NCBI GenBank assembly: GCA_037783415.1
Contig: JAZGTN010000235.1
Location: 27,501 to 91,500 of the forward strand
From: Leptasterias polaris
Taxonomy: Eukaryota; Echinodermata; Asteroidea; Forcipulatida; Asteriidae
Length of the DNA: 64,000 bases
Reading direction: 5' to 3'
In this document: in pieces, positions 23,862 through 35,300 of the stretch
Numbering within the stretch: position 1 is the first letter of the stretch
Layout: each line of letters starts with the position of its first letter
Notes under the pieces: model-generated
The model's database searches: none
The model's input: only the letters and a program-made list of their open reading frames with translations
Told to the model about the DNA's origin: nothing
Position numbers and translations under genes: made by a program

Positions 23862-25612
23862 TGACAATTGTGAATGAATTGGACTTCATCCAGAGTTGGA
23901 TATTTCAGCTGTGGGAACAAACATTGTTCCCAATTTTCAGTGAGATATATTTCAATACTGTTTTGTATCAACCTCAGCACAAATACTTCAAAAATAAATA
24001 AACTGACTGGCCAAAAAACTTTAAATTTAAGACTACAAACTGATAAAGGAAATAACCACACTCGCTTCAACTTTCTTACTGATGTTCTTTCCAAAATCAT
24101 CAAGTTACACATCCACATCATTATTCAACAATACAAAACCTTGTGTAAGTGAGATCAAGAATGTACAAAAATAAGTCTTACTAAAGTCACTATTGTTCAA
24201 CAGTTTGCTATTTTACATTTTAAGTATAAGATCTCAATCTCAAAATTGCCTCTGATTATCAGGCAAATAGCCATCAACGATTTGGTAAGTTGAATGATGT
24301 CGCTTTCCTGAACAAATCATACTCGGTGTGGTATAATTATGCTGCTGTGACATGAAGATCATCACTTATGATTCCCGTTTGACAAAGTATTATGATGTGT
24401 CCGAAGTGGCAGCTAAGGTGGCTCAGAATCTTTACATGCCAACTGCAAATTGTTTGAATGCTTTCATCCTATAATATGATCCAGAAAGAAAAGAAAGTTA
24501 CATTTAAATTGAAGTTTTTAGCCTTTTAGATTTTAGCAGGCTATAGAGACAAAACAACATTTTGATGGATACTGATTTGGCTTACAATACCATTCCAACC
24601 AAGTGTCGTTCAGCACCAAACTATATTTAACCATAAAACACATAAGTTAACAGCATTTTCACAGCTCAATTTACATGCCAACAATTACCAGAGCCTCATA
24701 TAAATGCATGCCTTCAAGTTAAGGTACATAGACTGAATATATTGTTTTACCCAAGTATCAAAGAAAGAACCATTAAGAAGAATCTACTTATACCTTGAAA
24801 CACTTCCGCTGGTGTTTTTATGGTCCAGGTTGACAACACATTGCTGCGTTGGTGTGGTTCATTATCAATACCTATATTATATTACAAATAAGAACAAGAT
24901 CACATTATTACCAACTTCACAACTACAAACACTGTGACCTACTGTTTAAATAACAGTGTCCTTTTGCAAACTGAAATCTTAACGTTTAGCCTGTGCAAGT
25001 GGTCACTTAACATGACATTATCATTTAAATACATCACATTACAAGGGCAGAAGTTGTTGATGTACATGTACATCAATGAGTATCAATATGTGCACCCATT
25101 TTTTGTCTTTATCAAATTACTGGCAAACAAAAGTATGACAAACAACATTTTGTATTACAATAATATAAGGTACTTCAATCTAGATCTTACTTTGAAAAAC
25201 TATTATTTAAATTGGTGACAGATCCATGTAAAAGCCAAAAATGTATTCATTGTTTATTTTGACAGCAGGATACTGCTTCTTGTAATGAATAATGACACAT
25301 GAACAAATAATGACACATGAACAAAGTCACAATCAACAAGCTCTATTTGACCAAGGATAACAAACACTTTTTGTGTATAAGAAATGTCTAACAAAAATCT
25401 GTTCTTTAATGGATTTTTCATATTATCAAATCAAGCTTGATAGCTTTAAAAAAATCTTACCTTCAAATTCGATTAGTGACTATGGTGATATGTAGATGCA
25501 AACATACTTGGATGTTGGTCTGTGGCTTTGAACCGTTGTGAGTCACTTCAAACTTCATGGGCCATGTTGACCGACAGTAAAATATATCAGTAAAATACAT
25601 CCAACTGATTCA
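23862..25612. other. AT-rich stretch, one exon-like relic, otherwise nothing recognised
   Basis: No complete gene. On the minus strand near 24798-24860 a segment reads STWTIKTPAEVFQ before a GT donor-like site. It resembles the exon-like segments of the repeated block downstream (STWTTKPSMEV), so it may be a diverged extra copy. The remaining ORFs of 60-97 codons show nothing familiar. Confidence 0.4.
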
Positions 25613-27390
25613 AGAGATTTTTCCAGAATGACCTGAATTCAACGACAAGCGGAATATATTAGATATGAATCCAAAACAGACTTGCTGTTTTTCGATCACA
25701 CACTTACAGAGGAGATCTTATCAAATGTAAATAATAACATTCTATTCATACCTCGGCACACCTCCATTGATGGTTTTGTGGTCCAGGTTGACAAGAGAAC
25801 ACAGCAAGAGAGTGAATCTTCACGCTTCCCATCAACAGCAACAGTCCGTAATTCCTCATGATGTCACCTGGAAAGAAATGTTATATTATTATAATAAGGC
25901 TAAAATAAATAACACAGGACATTGTGTAAACAAAACATATCATTTTGAATACCCTTCTCCAATGCTTTTCAAAAAGATTCATGAAAAGCCCTGTAACATC
26001 ATCACTCATGTTACTTCACAAGGTAGCTCCGTTTTGTATGGACGCTTTGTTGCAGAATGGAGGTATAACAAAGCAAACTCGCCCACATGAAGTCAAAGTA
26101 TTGTCATTTTGACTCACGCCCTCACTGGCAGATGCGTTTCTAGTTTTTCAAAACCTTCAGGTTGGAGCATAACTTTTTTATAGATAATTCTGAACAAATC
26201 AGAAGTCTCAAACTCAAGATAACTTGAAGTAACAGGCAGGATTGTTTTAAGGGGTGAAAATGATTTGATGACTTGATCTCCACATTACCAGCTACATCTT
26301 TTCATCCACCAGGGAGACAGGAATACTTGTGTAGCCAGGCACCCTTCCAATGTTGTCATCTTGGCCCTTACTCATCGGAGCACAAACACAGACTCCTGAA
26401 ATACATGTCAATCAAGCCAACAATTATATTATTCACATCAAATATTCATCACTGTACCTTGAATATTTGGTTCCTTTTTGCAGGGTTATAATCTGCACCC
26501 TTTTGTGCCAGATCGGTATCACAATCACCTAAAAACAGCTCAGTGATTATGTCATCATTACAAATCATTTACAGACGATTCTAATTTGATCATCTGATGA
26601 TCACCACAGTAATATTGTTTTGAATTTTTTTGTCACACTCCTCATAGCTCAAAAAAATACTTGAGAAGGATGGAACTTTGTGAAATGATAACATGAACAA
26701 AACCTACCTCTTTGAAGTACAGACCGACTCATCTGGACACAGTTACAGGTCGATCCGTAAACTCACTTGTGTTGGTCAGTCAATGTTCCATCCCAGTCAT
26801 CATCAAACAGCCAATCTATATAATATATCAAATACAACTGAGAGAAAACAAAATCTGAATTATATATGGCTTTAGCTGCCGGTGATGTTTTAAACAAACT
26901 AAGAATTACACAAAAAAGAAAACAAAATTTGATACGATTTACCCTCCTTCCTGATCGTTAGTAGTACACTGCATCAATACTAGTTATCCAGATACCCTGG
27001 ACAATCAAAAAACAAAGTTGAAATCCTTCTCATTAAAATGCAAGAACACAGTTTTGGATGAACAGGATGTATGTAAAAAGAATGGATACTTTCAGAGTTG
27101 TGAAACATGATTTACAAACAAACAAAATCACTCCGTCAAGATGGTTTTGTTCACGACAGTCACAATAACCAACCAGCCAAACTTAATAACATAAAACACA
27201 ATGACTGACACAAACATTCAAAATCAAACATTGAATTTGGAATGATGGAAACAAATATATCAAAAGTCATCACAGTTTCCAACTGATACCAACAATCTGT
27301 ATTCTAAATGCAGATCAATATAGTGACTTATTTACAGTGACAGGGCAACTTATTCAACAATTTAACATTTGATGTTTTTTGAAGTCTTTA
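25613..27390 (-). repeat. Tandem segmental duplication, copy A
   Basis: First of three head-to-tail copies of a 1.75-kb block. The copies begin with AGAGATTTTTCCAGAATG at 25613, 27391 and 29140. Copy A carries about 25-30 extra bases near 26470-26500 (CTTTTTGCAGGGTTATAATC) that are missing from B and C. Otherwise identity appears very high, with scattered single differences. Exon-like segments lie on the minus strand (described separately). Unit length 1778 here against 1749 in copy B. Confidence 0.92.
25752..25867 (-). CDS. Exon-like segment of an unrecognised gene, copy A
   Basis: Bounded on the minus strand by an acceptor (TTTCTTTCCAG before 25867) and a donor (GAG|GTATG at 25752). One frame reads RTVAVDGKREDSLSCC and then STWTTKPSMEVCRG. 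A change between copies (GCT/GCC at about 25840) is synonymous in this frame, and the relic near 24800 keeps STWT-K-EV, which favours it. A TGA sits just inside the outer acceptor in this frame, so the real acceptor may be at GAG|GAATTACGG. I do not recognise the family. Equivalent segments lie at 27531-27643 and 29280-29395. Confidence 0.35.
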
Positions 27391-29139
27391 AGAGATTTTT
27401 CCAGAATGGCCTGAATTCAACGACAAGCGGAATATATTAGATATGAATCCAAAACAGACTTGCTGTTTTTTCGATCACACACTTACAGAGGAGATCTTAT
27501 CAAATGTAAATAATAACATTCTATTCATACCTCGGCACACCTCCATTGATGGTTTTGTGGTCCAGGTTGACAAGAGAACACAGCAAGAGAGTGAATCTTC
27601 ACGCTTCCCATCAACGGCAACAGTCCGTAATTCCTCATGTCACCTGGAAAGAAATGTTATATTATTATAATAAGGCTAAAATAAATAACACAGGACATTG
27701 TGTAAACAAAACATCATTTTGAATACCCTTCTCCAATGCTTTTCAAAAAGATTCATGAAAAGCCCTGTAACATCATCACTCATGTTACTTCACAAGGTAG
27801 CTCCGTTTTGTATGGACGCTTTGTTGCAGAATGGAGGTATAACAAAGCAAACTCACACACATGAAGTCAAAGTATTGTCATTTTGACTCACGCCCTCACT
27901 GGCAGATGCGTTTCTAGTTTTTCAAAACCTTCAGGTTGGAGCATAACTTTTTTATAGATAATTCTGAACAAATCAGAAGTCTCAAACTCAAGATAACTTG
28001 AAGTAACAGGCAGGATTGTTTTAAGGGGTGAAAATGATTTGATGACTTGATCTCCACATTACCAGCTACATCTTTTCATCCACCAGGGAGACAGGAATAC
28101 TTGTGTAGCCAGGCACCCTTCCAATGTTGTCGTCTTGGCCCTTACTCATCGGAGCACAAACACAGACTCCTGAAATACATGTCAATCAAGCCAACAATTA
28201 TATTATTCACATCAAATATTCATCACTGTACCTTGAATATTTGGTACCCTTTTGTGCCAGATCGGTATCACAATCACCTAAAAACAGCTCAGTGATTATG
28301 TCATCATTACAAATCATTTACAGACGATTCTAATTTGATCATCTGATGATCACCACAGTAATATTGTTTTGAATTTTTTTGTCACACTCCTCATAGCTCA
28401 AAAAAATACTTGAGAAGGATGGAACTTTGTGAAATGATAACATGAACAAAACCTACCTCTTTGAAGTACAGACCGACTCATCTGGACACAGTTACAGGTC
28501 GATCCGTAAACTCACTTGTGTTGGTCAGTCAATGTTCCATCCCAGTCATCATCAAACAGCCAATCTATATAATATATCAAATACAACTAAGAGAAAACAA
28601 AATCTGAATTATATATGGCTTTAGCTGCCGGTGATGTTTTAAACAAACTAAGAATTACACTAAAAAGAAAACAAAATTTGATACGATTTACCCTCCTTCC
28701 TGATCGTTAGTAGTACACTGCGTCAATACCAGTCATCCAGATACCCTGGACAATCAAAAAACAAAGTTGAAATCCTTCTCATTAAAATGCAAGAACAGAG
28801 TTTTGGATGAACAGGATGTATGTAAAAAGAATGGATACTTTCAGAGTTGTGAAACATGATTTACAAACAAACAAAATCACTCCGTCAAGATGGTTTTGTT
28901 CACGACAGTCACAATAACCAACCAGCCAAACTTAATAACATAAAACACAATGACTGACACAAACATTCAAAATCAAACATGGAATTTGGAATGATGGAAA
29001 CAAATATATCAAAAGTCATCACAGTTTCCAACTGATACCAACAATCTGTATTCTAAATGCAGATCAATATAGTGACTTATTTACAGTGACAGGGCAACTT
29101 ATTCAACAATTTAACATTTGATGTTTTTTGAAGTCTTTA
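27391..29139 (-). repeat. Tandem segmental duplication, copy B
   Basis: Complete 1749-bp copy. It differs from A and C by a three-base deletion in the exon-like segment near 27640 (CTCATGTCACC against CTCATGATGTCACC) and by single changes such as GTCGTCTTGG near 28130. The copies are close enough to be a recent amplification. Confidence 0.92.
27531..27643 (-). CDS. Exon-like segment, copy B
   Basis: Counterpart of 25752-25867 with the same splice-like borders. It has a three-base (one-codon) deletion near the acceptor, which leaves the frame intact. Family not recognised. Confidence 0.33.
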
Positions 29140-30346
29140 AGAGATTTTTCCAGAATGGCCTGAATTCAACGACAAGCGGAATATATTAGATATGAATCCA
29201 AAACAGACTTGCTGTTTTTTCGATCACACACTTACAGAGGAGATCTTATCAAATGTAAATAATAACATTCTATTCATACCTCGGCACACCTCCATTGATG
29301 GTTTTGTGGTCCAGGTTGACAAGAGAACACAGCAAGAGAGTGAATCTTCACGCTTCCCATCAACGGCAACAGTCCGTAATTCCTCATGATGTCACCTGGA
29401 AAAAAATGTTATATTATTATAATAAGGCTAAAATAAATAACACAGGACATTGTGTAAACAAAACATATCATTTTGAATACCCTTCTCCAATGCTTTTCAA
29501 AAAGATTCATGAAAAGCCCTGTAACATCATCACTCATGTTACTTCACAAGGGAGCTCCGTTTTGTATGGACGCTTTGTTGCAGAATGGAGGTATATAACA
29601 AAGCAAACTCGCACACATGAAGTCAAAGTATTGTCATTTTGACTCACGCCCTCACTGGCAGATGCGTTTCTAGTTTTTCAAAACCTTCAGGTTGGAGCAT
29701 AACTTTTTTATAGATAATTCTGAACAAATCAGAAGTCTCAAACTCAAGATAACTTGAAGTAACAGGCAGGATTGTTTTAAGGGGTGAAAATGATTTGATG
29801 ACTTGATCTCCACATTACCAGCTACATCTTTTCATCCACCAGGGAGACAGGAACACTTGTGTAGCCAGGCACCCTTCCAATGTTGTCATCTTGGCCCTTA
29901 CTCATCGGAGCACAAACACAGACTCCTGAAATACATGTCAATCAAGCCAACAATTATATTATTCACATCAAATATTCATCACTGTACCTTGAATATTTGG
30001 TACCCTTTTGTGCCAGATCGGTATCACAATCACCTAAAAACAGCTCAGTGATTATGTCATCATTACAAATCATTTACAGACGATTCTAATTTGATCATCT
30101 GATGATCACCACAGTAATATTGTTTTGAATTTTTTTGTCACACTCTTCATAGCTCAAAAAAATACTTGAGAAGGATGGAACTTTGTGAAATGATAACATG
30201 AACAAAACCTACCTCTTTGAAGTACAGACCGACTCATCTGGACACAGTTACAGGTCGATCCGTAAACTCACTTGTGTTGGTCAGTCAATGTTCCATCCCA
30301 GTCATCATCAAACAGCCAATCTATATAATATATCAAATACAACTAA
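29140..30346 (-). repeat. Tandem segmental duplication, copy C, split by a LINE
   Basis: Third copy, interrupted after AACTAA at 30346 by the LINE at 30347-34654. The sequence that follows this point in copy B resumes at 34655. Before the break, copy C matches B nearly base for base. Confidence 0.9.
29280..29395 (-). CDS. Exon-like segment, copy C
   Basis: Counterpart of 25752-25867 with the same borders and frame. Other exon-like pieces in each unit on this strand include LQPEGFEKLETHLPVR followed by a GTGAGT donor (about 29645-29705 in copy C), FDDDWDGTLTDQHK between a TATATAG acceptor and GTGAGT (about 30265-30325), and a segment after TATTTCAG reading GRVPGYTSIPVSLVDEKM in copies A and B (V for I in copy C) before a stop (29810-29935 in copy C). 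Phases do not join cleanly, so the gene model is unresolved. Confidence 0.33.
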
Positions 30347-30644
30347 TTTTTTATTATTATTTTATTCGGCAATTAAAAACAAATACATGTAACATAGAAA
30401 ATACAAGTAAATCGATTAAAAGCCAAGGATAGCCCAAAAAGCTGAGTAAACGGCTTATTTCCATCGGGGTCCTTAAAAAACACAGAAAAAGCACAAAAAC
30501 AAACAGAACACAACAACAAATGACAACATTTCACTGCTCTTAACAATTAAAAGAGAAAAATTGAACATTAACAGGTAATATGAAGTCAATTCAATTCATG
30601 CACTCTGTCCCTATCTAATGGTGAAACTACCCCTTTGAGAAAAT

Positions 30645-30893
30645 TTAAGTATATTGGGAGGAGAGATGTTTTTTTACTGCTCTTTTAAATTGATAGTGAC
30701 TCTTAGAACATTTGATGCTATTAGGAAGTAAATTCCATTCATGAATCCCAGTATAAAAAAAATTATTGCACTCTGACCCTTTTATTCTAGGAACAACAAA
30801 ATTGGAGGAACTACCCCTTGTAAAATAACTATGCATATCTGAAACCTTCCTGAAATTTTGATAGAGATAGTCTGGTGCCATGTCATGAAAAAT
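30645..30893 (-). pseudogene. In-frame C-terminal continuation of the LINE ORF beyond a TAA
   Basis: Directly after the TAA that ends the 1088-residue ORF, the same frame stays open for 82 more codons: MAPDYLYQNF, MHSYFTRGSSSNFVVPR, FFYTGIHEWNLLPNSIK and FKRAVKKHLSSQYT. This tail (short helices, a WN-LP motif, then a hydrophobic/basic end) is the usual C-terminus of such LINE proteins. The TAA is therefore best read as one nonsense change that removes the last 82 residues. Confidence 0.85.
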
Positions 30894-33800
30894 TTAATAA
30901 ACATGGTTTAGCTTGAATTGTGTAACCCGGTCATTAACGTTTAACATGCCCAACTTGCTTAATTCTGTTTGACCAATGTGTGATCTAGAATCCATGCTTA
31001 AAATAAAACGGACTAATTTGTTTTGTGTGACTTGCAGCCTTTTTTTCAATTTAACCGACAATGTAGAGAACCAGGAAGAACAACAATAATCAAAATGACA
31101 TTGAATGAGAGCAGAACAGAGTGTTTTGCGAGATCTCTCATTCAAACAGTTGGCATGTCTGTAAAGGAAACGTAATCTAGCACCGGCCTTTTTAATCACA
31201 GAATTTGCAATGTTCTCACCAGTTAGACTCTGATTAAGTGTAATGCCCAAATATTTAATTGAGTTTGAGGGAGTAACAGTCTTCCCAAAACAAGAAACCT
31301 CAAATTTATCTACATTGCTTAATTTCTTCTTAGATCCAAAAAGAATAGACTCAGTTTTGCCGAGGTGCAAAGACAGTTTGTTGTCAATCAGCCACTGCCT
31401 GCAAGATTCAAGCTCCCTACTCAAACTGTCGGCTATAACTTCAGGATCCTTACCAGAAATAAACAGGGCACTATCATCAGCATACAATATCAAATTAGAT
31501 TGGACACTCATTTTCATATCATTCACATAGCAGAGGAAAAGTAGAGGCCCTAAAATACTACCCTGTGGGACACCACAAGTTATTCTCATTGGTTGAGATT
31601 CCATCTGATTTACACTGACAATTTGCTGCCTACCTGAGAGATATGATTGAAACCAAAAAATAGAATCAGAATGAATACCCATAGCCTGCAGTTTCTGGCA
31701 TAAAATCACATGGTCTACAGTATCAAATGCCTTCTGCAAATCCAATAACACCATACCTGTATAATTGCCTTTAGCCATCTGTGATTGAATGTAATCAGTT
31801 AGGTGAATCAAGCTAGTGTCGGTTGAATAGGAACTTCTAAACCCAGATTGTAAATTATAAATGAGGTTACTGTCAGTGAGATATTTTTTCAACTGATTGT
31901 ACACTGCTCTTTCCAAAAGTTTAGATATTGCACTTAGTATACTGACCGGTCTGTAGTTGCCTACATCAGACCTAGAATTTTTTTTAAATAATGGCCTAAC
32001 TCTAGCGAACTTCAGTTCAGTGGGAACAGTATTACTTGAAATGGACAAATTAATGATGAACGAAATAGGGTCACTTAGTACATTAGCACCATCTTTAAGA
32101 AATTTAACCGGTATATTGTCTGGACCTGTACTCTTATTAGAATTCAATTTGAGAATTTCCTTATGCACGAAATCAGTAGCTACAGCAGAAAGCTCAAAGC
32201 AATCAGGAGTAACGCCTTTACTTTCATAGTAGTCCTTGAAGGCTCTAGATTCAGTACCAAAGATATTTTTGGCACAGGGAAGTTTCTCCACCAAATCTGA
32301 GGCAACTGAAGTGTAGAACTTGTTGATGTAGTTCGCCACTTTATTTGAATCAAAACAGAGCTCACCATCAATTTTAAGAACTCTAGATTGGCCCTTAGTC
32401 TTACTGCTGTACCCAAGTGATTTAAACTGATGCCACAGATTTTTAGGATTATTTCTGTGTTCCTCGATCTTATTACTGAAATAGTTACCTTTAGCAGATC
32501 TAACATCCCTCTGGATCTTATTTCTAATTTGACAGTAGGCTGTATAAAGAGCAGTCTTACTTCGATCTTTCTGAAATGTGTTCAGGAGTTTGTCTCTAAG
32601 CCTGATATTCTCAAGAATCTCATGATTAAACCATGGCTGCGTCCTCGTCTTTAATCTAATCTCCTTGTTCGGAGCAACAGTGTCAATAATTTGCAAAAGA
32701 GTAAAATGAAAGTTCTCATAAGCCTGGTCGACACTGCCGCAATACACATTAGACCAGTCAGCTGAGGACAACCTCAGTATGAAATCATCCGCACTGTAGC
32801 TCCTAAGAGATCTAATCTTGGTGACATTGTGACCAAGACTATTTGGACTTTTTACCACCTTACGTGTACAATATGTAAGAAAGTGATCACTCAGACCCAA
32901 GCTTACGGTTCCCGATTGACATATCCTACCCTCCCGGTTACAAACAATGTGATCAAGTAAGGTTGAACAAGAATCTGTGACACGGGTTGGATCCCTGATC
33001 AATTGTTTATAATCGAACAAGTCCAGAATACTTTTGTAATCTTTAAACAAGCTACAATTTTGCTGAAGGTAATTGATATTGAAATCACCCATGATAATTG
33101 TTTCGCAATTTGACCCAATAGTTGAAATAGTGTTTTCAAAATGTTCAAGAAAGTTCTTGTCTTTGGGAGGTCGATAACAAACGCCAATTGTTATAGGTTT
33201 AGTCTTGGGCAATAGTAGATCAAACCAAATTGTCTCTATGCAGTCTTTCATTAAATCCTGTCTTTGGTTGAAGGCAAAGACATTCGTGATGTACACACAG
33301 ACTCCTCCACCATGCCGTGACCTATCGTGGCGTAGTACTGAGTATCCATCAATCATGATTTCAGCATCTGGTACAGAATCATTCAGCCATGTTTCGGAAA
33401 TTCCAATAATGGCGGCTTTAGTTTTCAGGGCAAGAATTTTTAATTCTGGAAGATTTGGTATAAGCGATCTTGCATTTAAATGAACTATGTGAATTCCTCT
33501 CTGACGAAAGCACTGGAAAAGGTCAACGTTGGCTTGATCATCTTGATTGACAGCCTCCTTGATATGACTAGCCACCGTTTCTCCGATTTGACCTTGACTA
33601 GACTCGAGTCTAGAGGTGTCAGCATTTCGAATGGCAATATGACGACGACCTGCTTTACGACCTCGTGATTTCTTCAGTAGATCTAACGTTTTCAAGGTGT
33701 CATATGTAGATTTGGATATGCAGAACTTGATCCTGCTTCTTAAAGCTTTCAGTTCATTTGGAGTGTAGGCGAGTCGCTGGTAGTCTGCGGACATGTAGGT

Positions 33801-34160
33801 ATGAGGTCCTGGATTTTTTAACACATCCATGAAGATAGTTATATCCGTAGGTGGGTCATGGCCAGGGATGGACATGCAGAGGTATCCATGTTTCAACCAT
33901 TTAAACGCTGCTGACTTTGAAGAACAGAAACCAGAAGCACAAAGTCTAAACTTTACAGCAGTTGGTAGATTGACAGGTCTGGACCCAGCAAAAATAATCA
34001 TTGAGGCATGATCATAATAATGCCCATGTTCCTGGTAGCGTTTTAAAACTGGGCAAGATGAAGAAGTCATCAAATGTGCACTGGTAAACACAGATTGTAA
34101 CTGGCATTGTATAAGCAGTGTGATGAACACAAGTGTGTTGACAAGTCTCATGGTGGCCAT
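30894..34160 (-). CDS. LINE polyprotein: signal-like segment, degenerate 2A, APE endonuclease, reverse transcriptase
   Basis: 1088 residues. Residues 4-27 form a hydrophobic signal-peptide-like segment. A 2A-like motif DVLKNPGP (112-119) lacks the usual glutamate (DxExNPGP). APE endonuclease spans about 224-430: HLNARS (N229), SETW (E256), RHGGG (282-286), CYRPP, MGDFNI (D359, N361), LDH (402-404) and SDH (424-426). Reverse transcriptase spans about 660-980: STGPDNIP, NYRPVS, LLDLQKAFD (D807), GVPQGSILGP (863-872), YADD (893-896) and IKYLGITL. All catalytic residues I can check are present. The stop at 30894-30896 appears premature, because homologous reading continues in the same frame. It should nick DNA and copy its own RNA by target-primed reverse transcription, if expressed. 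Confidence 0.95.
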   Translation of the reverse strand: MATMRLVNTLVFITLLIQCQLQSVFTSAHLMTSSSCPVLKRYQEHGHYYDHASMIIFAGSRPVNLPTAVKFRLCASGFCSSKSAAFKWLKHGYLCMSIPGHDPPTDITIFMDVLKNPGPHTYMSADYQRLAYTPNELKALRSRIKFCISKSTYDTLKTLDLLKKSRGRKAGRRHIAIRNADTSRLESSQGQIGETVASHIKEAVNQDDQANVDLFQCFRQRGIHIVHLNARSLIPNLPELKILALKTKAAIIGISETWLNDSVPDAEIMIDGYSVLRHDRSRHGGGVCVYITNVFAFNQRQDLMKDCIETIWFDLLLPKTKPITIGVCYRPPKDKNFLEHFENTISTIGSNCETIIMGDFNINYLQQNCSLFKDYKSILDLFDYKQLIRDPTRVTDSCSTLLDHIVCNREGRICQSGTVSLGLSDHFLTYCTRKVVKSPNSLGHNVTKIRSLRSYSADDFILRLSSADWSNVYCGSVDQAYENFHFTLLQIIDTVAPNKEIRLKTRTQPWFNHEILENIRLRDKLLNTFQKDRSKTALYTAYCQIRNKIQRDVRSAKGNYFSNKIEEHRNNPKNLWHQFKSLGYSSKTKGQSRVLKIDGELCFDSNKVANYINKFYTSVASDLVEKLPCAKNIFGTESRAFKDYYESKGVTPDCFELSAVATDFVHKEILKLNSNKSTGPDNIPVKFLKDGANVLSDPISFIINLSISSNTVPTELKFARVRPLFKKNSRSDVGNYRPVSILSAISKLLERAVYNQLKKYLTDSNLIYNLQSGFRSSYSTDTSLIHLTDYIQSQMAKGNYTGMVLLDLQKAFDTVDHVILCQKLQAMGIHSDSIFWFQSYLSGRQQIVSVNQMESQPMRITCGVPQGSILGPLLFLCYVNDMKMSVQSNLILYADDSALFISGKDPEVIADSLSRELESCRQWLIDNKLSLHLGKTESILFGSKKKLSNVDKFEVSCFGKTVTPSNSIKYLGITLNQSLTGENIANSVIKKAGARLRFLYRHANCLNERSRKTLCSALIQCHFDYCCSSWFSTLSVKLKKRLQVTQNKLVRFILSMDSRSHIGQTELSKLGMLNVNDRVTQFKLNHVY

Positions 34161-34654
34161 TAAGAATGGTACAGAGTTTGAAGATGTAGATTACTTACAT
34201 TGAAAAACCACGGTACGAAGATGAGCAGAAAACAACAAAGCACAGTTTAAAAGCTCCCATGCGTGGTGGTGAAGACAAGGCTTGTTGAACGTGAGCAGCT
34301 TGTGGAACGTGAACGTTAACGTAAACGTGAACAGCCATTGACAAAGTACATGTACATTACATCCTTGGAGATTGCATTCACTGCATGCATGCATGTACGT
34401 ATGTACATCTTAATGTATATGACACACCATTTTCCTTCGACCATCCAACGGGAAAAATCGTCAAAAACTAACTTACAGTTCAGACAATGATCGACATAAA
34501 AAGACTAAAAAGACGGCAAAGAGCATCCAAAACTGTACAGTAAAAAATAGAGCGTTGATGTACACACAGAAACAGGATTAGGACGGATTAAAAACTGCAC
34601 AACTATAGACAGATAAAAACAGCAGGCAGCCGGTAAACAGCGCCCTCACACCTC

Positions 34655-35300
34655 CTAAGAGAAAACAAAATCTGAATTATATATGGCTTTAGCTGCCGGT
34701 GATGTTTTAAACAAACTAAGAATTACACAAAAAAGAAAACAAAATTTGATACGATTTACCCTCCTGTTTTGAATTTTTTTGTCACACTCCTCATAGCTCA
34801 AAAAAATACTTGAGAAGGATGGAACTTTGTGAAATGATAACATGAACAAAACCTACCTCTTTGAAGTACAGACCGATTCATCTGGACACCCTTCTCCAAT
34901 GCAACAGTCCGTAATTCCTCATGATGTCACCTGGAAAGAAATGTTATATTATTATAATAAGGCTAAAATAAATAACACAGGACATTGTGTAAACAAAACA
35001 TCATTTTGAATACCCTTCTCCAATGCTTTTCAAAAAGATTCATGAAAAGCCCTGTAACATCATCACTCATGTTACTTCACAAGGGAGCTCCGTTTTGTAT
35101 GGACGCTTTGTTGCAGAATGGAGGTATAACAAAGCAAACTCACACACATGGAAGTCAAAGTATTGTCATTTTGACGCACGTCCTCACTGGCAGATGCGTT
35201 TCTAGTTTTTCAAAACCTTCAGGTTGGAGCATAACATTTTTTTTGATAATTCTGAAAATTACTGAAAATGATTTGATGACTTAATCTCCACATAACCAGC
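34655..35300 (-). repeat. Remainder of copy C and scrambled fourth copy
   Basis: Three pieces of the same block are joined out of order: 34655-34770 matches copy B at about 28586-28700; 34771-34889 jumps to sequence matching about 28370-28486; 34890-35300 matches about 27615-28070, joined through TTCTCCAATGC. A donor-like GT seen in the intact copies (GGGCGTGAG on the minus strand) is changed here near 35180, so these pieces are unlikely to work as exons. Confidence 0.8.

Larger units (their letters stand above)
30347..34654 (-). mobile_element. CR1-like/Jockey-superfamily LINE, apparently full length, 4308 bp
   Basis: Boundaries come from comparison with the uninterrupted tandem copy B: the insert starts and ends at a 4-bp duplication CTAA (30343-30346 and 34655-34658). 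On the minus strand there is a 494-bp 5' leader (34161-34654), one large ORF, a 298-bp 3' region with a TGGAAATAAGCCG-type sequence, and an AATAATAATAAAAAATT tail at 30347-30370. No long internal deletion is visible. This is a young insertion in a young duplication. Confidence 0.93.

Noticed and set aside
25752..25867. Alternative frame starting MRNYGLLLLMG, looking like a signal peptide
   Set aside because: A copy difference changes leucine to proline in this frame but is silent in another. The relic near 24.8 kb also stops in this frame, so the other frame is preferred.
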